Shown here: positions 32,601 to 41,334 of the stretch, piece after piece
Numbering within the stretch: position 1 is the stretch's first letter
Layout of the letters: each line of letters opens with the position of its first letter
Assembly: GCA_030407315.1 (NCBI GenBank)
Contig: JALQPE010001699.1
Coordinates: forward strand, 62,001 to 126,000
DNA length: 64,000 nt
Direction of reading: 5' to 3'
DNA from: Asparagopsis taxiformis
Lineage: Eukaryota; Rhodophyta; Florideophyceae; Bonnemaisoniales; Bonnemaisoniaceae
Program-made: the position numbers and the translations under genes
Notes under the pieces: generated by a model
Told to the model about the DNA's origin: nothing
What the model saw: the letters and a program-made list of their open reading frames with translations, nothing else
Database searches by the model: none

Positions 32601-32876
32601 TTCTTCCGTGCCCTGCGCAACCCAAGCGCCAAGGTCCGCGTATGTGAAACCTCCCGGCTTGTCCGTCAAGTCTGCGAAACTTGAGTGGGCGAATAAATCC
32701 AGCAAGAGGCGGAGGAAGTCTTTGCCAGCGAGAGTAGTTTCGCGGGCGGCGCGACCTACGTTTCGACGTGTACCCATGTCACTAGAATCCTCCCAAGGGC
32801 TAGCGGGTTCGCGCAGAATTGGCACGGTTGCGTCGTCAACGATCGGATTGCTGTTGCGCCTGCGCTTATTCGTCAT
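29679..32876 (-). CDS. DNA methyltransferase fused to a SET domain
   Basis: This gene encodes 1,065 residues from ATG 32874-32876 (TNKRRRNSN); the frame extends further only with a non-ATG start. Residues 1-480 are helical and unrecognised. A DNA amino-methyltransferase follows, with DPPYNVRRK at 507, an acidic insert about 581-619 and motif I VVDPFSGTFATGK about 744-756. This is beta-class order, and GTF is shared with the other methyltransferase. Residues about 898-1065 form a SET domain: HPNAGRGLFAEQTF (motif I), QFINDPR ... ANVEF in place of the NHSCxPN core, and GQELYVHYGTAFRAW at the very end. So one chain may modify DNA and methylate a protein lysine. No pre-SET or post-SET cysteine clusters are seen. 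Confidence 0.82.
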   Translation of the reverse strand: MTNKRRRNSNPIVDDATVPILREPASPWEDSSDMGTRRNVGRAARETTLAGKDFLRLLLDLFAHSSFADLTDKPGGFTYADLGAWVAQGTEEQFVALQGRLSMSFSGRSKNAGVEADVAEIVMAEMNVERAKQIVRLALPIAEFSRQDERIGQWVEHCILSGIVPQTFLIGCNMLPSPLQAPQRGEPSAFVLAPPETFEVLMYFQALSIIRNHNKNLPRRRIGDAAEEGNEAARVPAHRKSTNRACYVVQVLYHAWTDVAYAAKFSSFEELMAPYIIFDSSEHWFDVLDEGLFAPMEQKLDLYHNKAPLSHPDGYGGKVETRTSAQHSAFRDLVRKFFDRLQFLIVNPDLYTWPESDRWGALEIYFSSGNPDKLPAYFDTLDEDVMAVLRPAPQAADAEKVPKPVDDTPTRRNTGGRGLVPSTRHTTRLQLGPGRTSLTAQGPSPPSPSPHATEEQESEGQALAKDFLSKMSQYCRVYDVPFEDLVSADESREHVPITGNVQLILTDPPYNVRRKRNDSNSSYDRLTAEDMQASIEVFDELLRPGGHGIVFCSVLQFYEWFHYLETYKGPQSEGPTDTAASDDGSDEEEVTSMNSDSEASQHSGEESADEEEDEEEEDVVRNSVFFVDEVPLLFVRLPGHLYQMPGRKRYQRMNMAEVAIHFWKRGVPFKTGSEMVAYRNHGYMDGTYPAWCNVTINMPAIDSNEMVWRTRSTTGATVRVRAEQKSVALMMELISQHSQPGDIVVDPFSGTFATGKAAMSLPEHRVFVGSDMDKLCVVRSLPKLCAVMSRVILSNNTDMRVTTEAKQSAEKFLASPSVTMRTQRERRIIEPPPGLPLYQRFPKYIRQYLWQLCPESIASREHMEKPVHYWPPSLRRWLQTENPRVMRAHDCVAKKLSVRPSLIKHPNAGRGLFAEQTFNVGDEVCAYYGTVVYSDMSKESMRFAYGEGHMAITKETFLMYAIKLYATAEDDENIEHPIWIVPAPFCSAQFINDPRYLRGEDTPAEDTRRMANVEFVENYSSGSTGKKLKAKDLENPKIIVVRAIRDIRPGQELYVHYGTAFRAWN

Positions 32877-33184
32877 AATGGAATGAGTGGAAAATTCGGT
32901 ACAGGATGGCGACCGCTCGGCGAGACAGTCAAATTTGACGACGTATCTCGTGACGTTTGCACTCTTTCGTGAGGAACACTGGTTGATATCGAACGGAACA
33001 GAGTATACGGGTACACAGCACTGGAAAGGTCTTGAAACCCGTAACCGGTGTAGGTAATAAGTTGTGACGGATACGTGGTAGAGAAAAAATTTTAAAAAGA
33101 TTGTGATTCCCTGCCTTTGAGTGTTGTACTGCAAGGCCGCCAGTCACATAGGTTGACACAGGTGCCTCACGCTTACCAGGTGAG

Positions 33185-33392
33185 CGACATCCGGACGGCC
33201 ACTGGACGTGGGGATGTCCGACTCAGATGCATTGCTGGCCAGCCCAGAAATTCTACAATTTCGGGCAGAAAAAATATTGCAAAAAACATCGATTTCGGCG
33301 GTCGATTGTGCCGTACGGCACACCCCCATCTCAAAAACATGTTCACATGTGCATGTTTTTGAGAATAGCCCAAATTTTAATTCAAAGCAGGA
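33185..33392 (-). repeat. Single inverted copy of the 388-bp repeat family
   Basis: A minus-oriented partial copy just upstream of the methyltransferase-SET gene. It contains the 14-base palindrome at 33308-33321 and ends at AATTCAAAGCAGG. With the left-arm copies it frames the gene in inverted orientation. Confidence 0.85.
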
Positions 33393-33658
33393 TGCAGATA
33401 TTCGTCTTCTACCATTGTCAGAACACATTCGTATAACCACATTTGGAGAACCTGAGCCCAGAGCTATCGGTTTTGGCGGGAGCTAAGCCATATCTCATAT
33501 AATCAGTAACTACTTCCCGCCAGCTGAGTGGTGGAACCCCTGCTATTTCTACCAACGAGACATACGGGGTGTCAACTCGGCAATCGTATATGATTTGGGT
33601 GCTAAATTTATTCAAGAGACGAATGGGCTTCGAAAAGGAGCCCAACTACGTCTACTTG

Positions 33659-34036
33659 TGATCCATGGGTATAGGACTATTCTATTCTTCTCCAGGCTTC
33701 CACCGTAGCCGCCTCCTCCGCCTCCGTTAATGGAAAGAATATCCGAACCGCACCTCAACATGTTCTTCATGTGATCCATGGGTACTGACATCTCACATGC
33801 TCTCCAGGCTTCCACCGTAGCCGCCTCCTCCGCCTCCGTTAATGGCAACAATATCCAAACTGGACCTCTACATGTTTTTCTTGTGATCCATGGGTACTGA
33901 CATCTCACATGTTCTCCAGGCTTCCTCCAAAGCCGCCACCTCCACCTCCGTTAATGGAAAGAATACCCGAACCGCAGGCTTCCTCCATAGCCGCCTCCAC
34001 CTCCGTTAATGGCAAAAACATCTCACCGGGCTGAAA
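33659..34036 (-). repeat. About 112-bp tandem repeat, Gly-rich if read on minus strand
   Basis: TGATCCATGGGTA recurs at 33659, 33772 and 33884 (spacing 113 and 112). A fourth shortened copy ends near 34030. On the minus strand each unit reads INGGGGGGYGGSLE. The units are separated by less conserved sequence with no continuous frame, so this is either a decayed Gly-rich repeat protein gene or exon-like repeats. Confidence 0.7.
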
Positions 34037-34479
34037 ACGGACGGACGACATTGGGTTCGTTCCGCTGCGTAGACGTTTAGAATCTTGTTAGAAAAAAGTA
34101 AACGAAAGAGAATGACATCTCATCTCTGTCGCAATATGTTCCATTTTCAAGTTCTCGGGTTCCACACCCATCAAGGCCTGGATCGAACCCTCTTCGATGG
34201 ATAGGACAAATAGTGGAAGGCTTTTAAGCCTGTGACCAAGCGGCTATTGATTGGTTGGAGGAAGGAAATTACAGAGGAAATTTAGCTGAGTACGGTGCTC
34301 GCGATAGCTGTTAGGTTAAAGTCAAATATGTGTTTCGATTATTTTTCGTACGAAAATGTCTTGCAAAAGACGATGCTTTGTCGTTCTCCTGGAGGGAGTC
34401 CGTTGCATTGCACTCAATTCGAGAGCATCGTCATGAAGGAGAGGATTCTTTCTGCTTGTTAGAATCGGTTTAGAGCACA

Positions 34480-35088
34480 TAGCTAATGCATTACTGGCCA
34501 GCCCAGAAATTGTAGAATTTCGGGCAGCAAAAATATTGTAAAAAACCTTGATTTGGGCGGCCGATTGTGCCGTACGGCACACCCCCATTTCAAAAACATG
34601 TTCACATGTGCATGTTTTTGAGAATAGCCCAAATTTTAATTCAAATCAGGGTGTCTAATTTGGCCACAACGGCCCCAGGAACCGACCGCCGCCCCGAGCG
34701 GGGTCATCACTGGCTTCTGTAAGCACCAACTGTAAGGCTAAATGGCGTCTGACGAAGGGTCAATTTCAGGCTCAATACGCCAGGGACAGGTCTTGGTCCT
34801 TGTTCCATCATGGTCCCGCCCCGCTCTCTCACGACCAACCTGAAATGGACGTCCGGTGGATGTCCAGCTCGATTGCATTGCTGGCCAGCCCAGAAATTCT
34901 AAAATTTCGGGCACAAAAAAATATTGCAAAAAACATCGATTTGGGCGGTCGATTGTGCCGTACGGCACACCCCCATCTCAAAAACATGTTCACATGTGCA
35001 TGTTTTTGAGAATAGCCCAAATTTTAATTCAAATCAGGACGTCTTCCGGACATAGGGGTGCTCGCGGCCTAGCTCGACAGCTGTAATT
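34480..35088 (-). repeat. Right arm: two inverted copies of the 388-bp repeat
   Basis: Palindrome copies lie at 34567-34580 and 34955-34968, 388 bases apart. They are joined by the full inter-palindrome segment (CGGCCCCAGGAACCGACCG and onward). The arm ends in the terminal word matching the left arm at 28299. Confidence 0.88.
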
Positions 35089-35271
35089 GTACCTCATTAA
35101 ATACTGTTGATGACTGCCTACCGTATACAATCTGGGCTGTTGGCGTATTATCCGGTACTTGACCTGACCTGAACGTTCATCGCAGACCGTTGTGGTTACC
35201 GACACTATACAGCAATCTTTTTTGTATCTCGTGCAACTCAATCGTTCCATCGCTTCCGGGAAAGCTTCATT

Positions 35272-37556
35272 ATGCCGCCGCGTATTGCGAAGAAAGCTCC
35301 AAAGCCTCCGGGCCTCCAGAAAACCCGGTCAGCAGCTGCTGTATCGAGTGCCCGACAATCCCGTGCGAAGAAGCGGTCTGGGCCTACCGGCAGCATTGAA
35401 CCGCGGTCCGGTAGTCGCAAGACGGACCGGCGCAGAACTGGGGATCCGCAGCGAGAAAGTGAGGAAGGAGGAACGGCGCGGAGAGAGATGGGGCTTGACC
35501 GAGGCAAGCGTGCTCGCAGGGACAGTGAACATCATGATGATGACATGATAGTGGCTCAAAACATGTTGGAATTGCGGCAGAGTGCTATGGCAAAGGTAGT
35601 TCCTCCCGGGTTGGCAGATGCGGAGGTGCTGCAGACGGAGTCCCAGCCGGGGGTTCCGACACACTGGAGGCTGTGACCCCCACTGCGCCAACTATGCCGA
35701 GTACATCAGCCCCAGCAGGTAATGCAGTCAGGGACCCGAGGATAGCGGCAAGGGATGTTGTTTCTGAGCAACGTTCACAGGATGCCAACTATCATCGGCG
35801 GTCAGGTGGTACTGAGGGGAGAGAGCAGCCGGAGTGCGGGCCTCGTCACAACAGAGTGTCATTGGTGCCAAATATGCGCGTAACGCCCCCGCGACGTCAG
35901 GCTATTGGCGATGGAGGACATCATATTCCCGATAGCGTGGGAGATGGGGGGACGGTGAGGGCAGAGAGGTTGCATCCGCCGGAATCCATCGATTTAATGG
36001 CGAGTCGCATCAATGCGCAGAAGAAGAAGATCGCGGAGCTGGAAAAAAAAGTGTTTAGCCAGGACATAGCAAACAAGGCGCTCACCACGGAGATTGTTGC
36101 GTTGGAGGCTAAGGTGAAGACTCTGCAGGCGGAAAATGCCAGCCTTACTGCAATTGCGAGAACAGGTAGAATCAGTGATCACGGTGGCGGTAAGTCGAAA
36201 ATACAGAAAGCCATTCCTGTGAAATACCTTGGAGTTCTTAGGGCGGTTGAGGAAAACCTGACAAAGTGGTGCAAGAACGAGACTATGGAGCTGGACCCTA
36301 TAGCGGAACAAACGCAGAGACGTTGGACTGGACGTACCATCGAGGTAGAGCCGGTAGAAGGGGCACTTTGGAGCGAAAACGGTGTAGGATATATTGCTAC
36401 CCCTCCGGGCTATATCATCAAGAATCTGCAGTGGTATACACCTTCGTACAGGGACGAGAGTGATCTGCTGAATGACTTGGTGCGACACGTACTGCGTCAA
36501 AGTCCGTGGTGTGATGTGTTTTCCGATGAGGAGCAGCGTGTGTGCTGTCAAGAGGCTGTGGCGGGGAGCAAGGAATTGAAAGTGAAGGTGACGCAGAAAC
36601 TGTCCGACGTGATGAGTGCACGGAAGCGTAATGCGAGGGACAGATTGTTCGGTTCGCTGGGGTACACGAAATTAATGTCTAGATGCACGATGCTGACGAC
36701 GCGAGCTGAGATGGACGAGCGAGAGGAACAAAAGCGCGAAGCGTCTGAGAAGCTTTTGAAACGGGAAAGTAACGGTGATTTGGATATGGGGAGGTGGCGA
36801 ACGGCACCGTTCTCAGAGCTGCGATACAGCAAAGGCTTGGTTCCTGACAGCTTCGAAATGGAAGTGAATGGTGATGCATGGTTTAACAACCGAGTAGCTG
36901 TGAATGTGCTGGACATCTTCAGGGGTTATTCGATACGACCAGAACAAGTAATGGACATAGAGACGAGCATACTAACGCTGGCGCGCCTGGATGCTTGGCT
37001 AGTGACTACTGTGGAGTGTTTGGATGAACCGAAGGGGAAAGGAGGTGCACGGCAGAAGGAGTTTACAAGGCGGTACAGTCAATATGTGGGGGTAGCTTTT
37101 CAGCAATTAGTTGGTATGGTGGTGTACTGCATGTCTTGTCTCCAAGGCTCGCAAGCAAGGGAAGAAACGGACGTTGTCGAGAGCGAACAGCGGACTAGTG
37201 CACAGTCACGGCATGTGTTTGCAAGCCGTACTGTGACGAGAGAGGCTGTTGAAGTGTGGCAAAGCGGAGAGGGGTCTGGAATTGTTCATGTCGTTGATGA
37301 TGTAAACCGCTGCTCATCACTTGTTCTAGTGTCCGAGGATTGGATTCAATCGCATATTACGTCAAACCTCGGTGCTGTAATGGATTGTGTGATTGCGCAA
37401 GGACTAATTGGCGCAGAACTTTTCGTCGTTGACCCATATGCTGGACACCTGACTGCAAACCTGAATGTCGAAATCAATGCCCCACAGTATGGGGGCATGG
37501 AGCGGCGCCATGCAGCCACTGCTGATAACGGTTTTGGCGTAATGGAGGATGGTTGA
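35272..37556 (+). pseudogene. Plavaka accessory coiled-coil protein, copy 2, one frameshift
   Basis: ATG at 35272 begins a basic N-terminus (PPRIAKKAPKPP). The frame shifts near 35655, where one base is lost relative to copy 1 (GTTCCGACAC against GTTCGCGAGACAC), then stays open to 37556. The two lesions of copy 1 are absent here, so the ancestral protein was about 760 residues. It has a predicted coiled coil about residues 245-295 and a long C-terminal region without recognised domains. It is convergent with the transposase gene, with a 77-base gap. The function is probably DNA binding or assembly with the transposase; this is inference. Confidence 0.75.
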
Positions 37557-37633
37557 AATTAGTGCAGTAAATGTGACGTTGACTAGAAGGTTTATCATGT
37601 AGTACATTATCAATAGAGTGCTGCGATTTAGAT

Positions 37634-40600
37634 TTATTCTTCTTCATTATCATCTGTGAATTGGTAATCAGTGTTGGTGTAGAAGCGGTTGAGATAGAAA
37701 CGGTGGTCCGACCAGTGCATTTGTTTCGTAAATGGCTTGACTGGAAAGTTACTTCGTACGATGTGCACGGTGCCAGATATAGTAGATGCAGGAATGAGGT
37801 CAAACCAAGGACCACCTGCACTGTGGGATGCAGTGTCATTGCTGTCAACGGATCCGTTGTCCGGGTCCCATGTGGACCACTTTAAACAAATGCACCCAAG
37901 TGATTTTTCCACAGCGGTTTTTGGGGCAAAGCAGGTCATATACTGAACGAAAGCGAGTTCTACAGGTTGAAACAGGTTTGGAGACTGCAGGCGTACCAGT
38001 GCCAGGACGCGCCCTACCCATATGGTTCTGTAGTCATCGGCAGTTCCGGAGATGACGACAAAGGAGTACTGCGATCTCTTTGCGGGGCCGAACGATGAAG
38101 TTGCAAAGACGCGCTGCTGCTTGTGCCTCGACACGTTTGTGGGGCGAAGCATGCCACTGTGCGGGTCAAAGTCGTCGGCATCTGGGACGTACCCTCCCAT
38201 GACGTAGGCGGACTTTACCACGGTGACGGAAATGTCCATGTCATGTATTGGAGGGCCTTCTGCCGTGGCGCGCAGTCTAGCGAGGGTGAGGAACGCTTGT
38301 GCAGCTGTGTCACCGAGTTGCTGGAATAGCGTTATGGTGCCAGACGGGAACGAGGAGTTGTGCAGCGGCAAAAGAGTGGCAGGATCGGGCTGTCCGTCGA
38401 TATCTGCAACGAGGAGGGTTGCATCGGGCAGCAGGGAGGCAAAGTCGTGCAGTGCAACGGTGAATCCGTCGCGAACGAGTACTGCACCGTCTGTGGGCGA
38501 TATCATGCGTGCGTTTCCCAATGTGTTCGATGGGGTATGACCAGTTGGAGTGGCCAAGGAGAATTCCATGTGGCGAATAGTCTCTTCCATGGCTGTGGAG
38601 CGCCTTCGAGAGGTTTTCCTATAACTCTGTTTGAACAGAAGATGCGAGTGTTCGTAGGGGCCTGCATCAATGTGTTCCAGGGCGCCATATCTCTGCAAGT
38701 CACCGGGAAGATGGTCTAGAAGATGGAACTTGAAAGTTTTGAGACCTGTGGTGTGGAATGGGCCGAGGGTGGAGAGCATTGATTGTTTGAAATAGGAAAT
38801 GGAGTTCTGGAGGCTTTCTAGTTCGGCGGCAGTCCAGTGCTTGATGCGACCGCGTTTCATGACCCATGCGACGAGGTCAGAGTATTGCGTGCAGATGGAA
38901 GTGAGGGGGGCTGTATCTACTTCGTCACAGCATGTGTCAATGAATGCTGCGATGAAAGGGAACACCATGTCGACATGGTGATAGTCTTTGGCTGCGAGCA
39001 TGCCGCGTATGCCGTCCTCCGTGAAGAGGCCGTTCAAATTGGTGCCCTTCTCACCCTTGGAGAAGTCGACATGAAGACCGGTGATGTAGTAGTCGCGTTC
39101 GATAGCGGACAGAATGCTGTTTGAGCCGGCGAGGATGGATTTTTTCACCTTCTTGAAGGTGCGAGGTGTCCCGGAATGGGAGGCAGTGGTGGTGAGGTCT
39201 GGGGAGCTGAGGCGGTGGACAATGCACTGTTTGATGAGCTTTGAGATGCCGAGGTGGAGATTGTGCAGAGGCTCGAAGGAGAAAATGTTGTAGGGGTCTA
39301 GGGGACTGTTGGTGGGTAAAAGAGCGGTCGATTCGAGGACAGAGTGTTGTTCGAGGAGGGAGAGAGCTTCGAGCGGAGCAGTTGTATGCTCCTGAGCGCT
39401 CTCTTGGCGTGCAGAGCGTGTATCATCGAGGGAGCGGGGCTGGTGTGGCGCGCTGGATTCAAGTTGAGTGGCGGGGATGTAGCAGCGGTGGCAGGGATGT
39501 GTGGTGGTAGTGCTGTTGCGAGTGCATGAGAGCTCTTTGGCCTCTGGAAAGTCGCAGCAATAATTGGCTAGGATGGGAAAGCATTGGCGGGCAGTTGCAG
39601 TGGAGTCTGTGCAGGGGAACCCGGAAGAGAACGCGGTGGATAGGGACGAAAACACTTTTTCGAGTGCTTTATGAAGAATATCAATTTTGCGAGCGCGACT
39701 AGCAGAACTAGAGGTTGTCGGCATTTCATCACCGAACAAGGCGTTGGACGAAGGGTTAACAATGTACGGAAGATACCCGACGATGGTGAGGCCGGTACGG
39801 ATGCAGTGGCGACGGAGGGGGGCGGAGAAGTTGAGCAGTGTGACGTGTATGGGGTATGCGACGATTGCGGAGCTCTTGAGGCTTGTGCTGCTCTTGTCGG
39901 AGTACACTTGGAGGAGGCCGGCAAAGGAGGAAGCGGTGGGATCATTTTCCTCTGCCCATACGACCTGTGGATCTTCCGAGAGCTGCACGCGCTGTCTAGT
40001 AACCTGGTGCAGCGTTTTCGCGAATTCTGTGTGTAGGGGATGAGAAAATATTGCGGTGCCGTCTGGGGCGGTCTGTGGGGAGGGGTGGAAGAGAGTATTT
40101 TGGTCGTTAGCCAGTGCTAACTGCCTGCGGAGCATGTCGACTGGGTCGCGGAGGTACAGCTGTGCCGAGTACTTACCAGTTTTGTCTGGAATGATGTGGC
40201 TCTTGTAACCTTCGGTGCGGAAATGTGTTTCGACCATGGAAGCGGTAACGTGGCGACATTCTTCTACGGTGCGAACGGCGCTGTTGAACTTTTCTAGGGA
40301 GAATGCGGGGTCTTGTAGGATGGTGATGACTTCGCTCACGCGGCCAGCGCCGGCCTTGTACTCGAGGGTTGTGAGACTGGCGGCGAGGGATTGCACGAGG
40401 AGGTCTGCGCGGGAGGGGGTTGAGGTTGGTGGCAGTGAAGCGTCACAGGGTGAGTCGCTGGAGGAAGCACGACCAGATTCTGGGTCTGGGGAGCTGGGTT
40501 GCGGGGAATCATGGTCGCCGTTTCGAGCAGGCTCATGGGTGACGGCAGGGACACGAGCGTTGTTGAAATGTTGGGGAGAGGGGTTGAAACGGTAGCGACA

Positions 40601-40672
40601 CGTTCGCTCATGCAGCGCGAGCGCATAAGCATCTACGCAGTAGTAGAAGCACCCTTCATACTTGCATTCCAT
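37634..40672 (-). CDS. Plavaka transposase (CMC/EnSpm superfamily), intact
   Basis: This gene encodes 1,012 residues from ATG 40670-40672. The N-terminal zinc finger has C3, C8, H21 and C25. A Ser/Pro-rich linker covers about 45-95. The core follows the Plavaka pattern: VYSDKSS with D259, then PIHVTLLNFSAPLRR, then IVGYLPYIV (297-305), CFPILANYCCDFPEAKEL with D374, the CxxC pair PCHRCYIP (393-400), and FEPLHNLHLGISK (466-478). In that last motif ExxH stands where CMC transposases have C/DxxH. The third acidic residue was not assigned. The gene catalyses cut-and-paste transposition in known relatives. An intact frame beside a broken copy 1 suggests recent activity or trans-complementation. Confidence 0.85.
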   Translation of the reverse strand: MECKYEGCFYYCVDAYALALHERTCRYRFNPSPQHFNNARVPAVTHEPARNGDHDSPQPSSPDPESGRASSSDSPCDASLPPTSTPSRADLLVQSLAASLTTLEYKAGAGRVSEVITILQDPAFSLEKFNSAVRTVEECRHVTASMVETHFRTEGYKSHIIPDKTGKYSAQLYLRDPVDMLRRQLALANDQNTLFHPSPQTAPDGTAIFSHPLHTEFAKTLHQVTRQRVQLSEDPQVVWAEENDPTASSFAGLLQVYSDKSSTSLKSSAIVAYPIHVTLLNFSAPLRRHCIRTGLTIVGYLPYIVNPSSNALFGDEMPTTSSSASRARKIDILHKALEKVFSSLSTAFSSGFPCTDSTATARQCFPILANYCCDFPEAKELSCTRNSTTTTHPCHRCYIPATQLESSAPHQPRSLDDTRSARQESAQEHTTAPLEALSLLEQHSVLESTALLPTNSPLDPYNIFSFEPLHNLHLGISKLIKQCIVHRLSSPDLTTTASHSGTPRTFKKVKKSILAGSNSILSAIERDYYITGLHVDFSKGEKGTNLNGLFTEDGIRGMLAAKDYHHVDMVFPFIAAFIDTCCDEVDTAPLTSICTQYSDLVAWVMKRGRIKHWTAAELESLQNSISYFKQSMLSTLGPFHTTGLKTFKFHLLDHLPGDLQRYGALEHIDAGPYEHSHLLFKQSYRKTSRRRSTAMEETIRHMEFSLATPTGHTPSNTLGNARMISPTDGAVLVRDGFTVALHDFASLLPDATLLVADIDGQPDPATLLPLHNSSFPSGTITLFQQLGDTAAQAFLTLARLRATAEGPPIHDMDISVTVVKSAYVMGGYVPDADDFDPHSGMLRPTNVSRHKQQRVFATSSFGPAKRSQYSFVVISGTADDYRTIWVGRVLALVRLQSPNLFQPVELAFVQYMTCFAPKTAVEKSLGCICLKWSTWDPDNGSVDSNDTASHSAGGPWFDLIPASTISGTVHIVRSNFPVKPFTKQMHWSDHRFYLNRFYTNTDYQFTDDNEEE

Positions 40673-41269
40673 GTCGAGTTTTGACGCAAAAGGGAGGATT
40701 GCGAGCTGAACAGGGGAGACTGTGCCGTCCAGATGCGACCAATTTTATTTTTGTGGTGCTTTCGAGACTTGGAATGTAACGTGTTCGTAGTTTTTTGGGT
40801 AGTAGTTTTGTGCTCACTCCAGCTGACATCCCAACGGTGGAATTTAACCGAGAGTTCAATCATTTCCAACTGTTACATCACATTGCGTGCTGGCAACGTG
40901 TGCATGGAAGGACGAACGACTGCCCTGGGAGATGAATTTTCAATTAATTCATTTGTAATAATAAACTTTTTTATTTCCAAACTTCGTGGAATCTGAATGT
41001 GCTTTACAGCGGATATGCCACAGATCATGTAAGGAAAGCAAATGGATTCTCATATATATGATTATATGTTTATATTCGTTGTTCTCGATCCGGATCTCTT
41101 TGTTCGGGGAATCAGAGACCATGGCTTGGGCCATACTCAATCTCACTGCCGGCGATGATTTCGAGTATGCACAGCAAGACTTAAGCGGACGCAGAAAGCT
41201 GTCCGGTCGACGCCGCAGGCTCCACTCCGCCCTCATCACCGACTGATCTTCTTTGACCGACTTTGCTTT
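40673..41269. promoter_or_regulatory. Leader and promoter region of intact Plavaka transposase
   Basis: Counterpart of 5137-5733, nearly identical, with small indels. No coding frame is conserved between the copies. It includes the AT-rich block with AATTAATTCATTTG. Confidence 0.35.
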
Positions 41270-41307
41270 GTACGTGCGCGAATCTTGATCAAGATTCGCG
41301 CACGTAC
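41270..41307. repeat. Perfect 38-bp palindrome in Plavaka copy 2
   Basis: Identical to 5734-5771: 19-base arms around TTGATCAA without mismatch. The immediate flanks differ slightly between copies (GACCGCCTTTG here GACCGACTTTG), so exact conservation of all 38 bases is notable. Confidence 0.9.
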
Positions 41308-41334
41308 CTTCGTTCCATCCTCTACCCTCGAGGG

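Larger units (their letters stand above)
28299..35088. mobile_element. Candidate TIR element carrying the methyltransferase-SET gene
   Basis: The outer words match in inverted orientation: AATTACAGCTGTCAAGCTAGG begins at 28299, and its near-complement ends at 35088 (reading inward AATTACAGCTGTCGAGCTAGG). Inward from both, the homology continues through GAGCACCCC, a CCGG word and CCTGATTTGA into the 388-bp repeat family. That gives inverted arms of at least about 250 bp. Total length is about 6.8 kb, with one large gene. No target duplication is evident beside the ends. The neighbouring oxygenase gene lies just outside the left end, so it may belong to a related second element. Confidence 0.55.

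Noticed and set aside
33134..33134. Upstream non-ATG starts for the four large minus-strand genes
   Set aside because: The extensions begin with TTG and have no coding character in the two group 2 genes; the first ATG was used, with a possible upstream exon noted for the transposase-like gene.
34150..34230. tRNA-like GGTTCGATCC on minus
   Set aside because: The T-stem does not pair and no matching 5' half is present.
23626..35020. Repeated short protein frames beginning GYSQKHAHVNMF
   Set aside because: They are translations of the 388-bp noncoding repeat in both orientations; frames break differently in each copy and start from the palindromic segment.
23240..35088. One single element spanning both group 2 genes
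   Set aside because: The left copies at 23.2-23.8 kb lack the terminal AATTACAGCTGTC word, while good inverted ends exist at 28299 and 35088 around only the methyltransferase-SET gene.
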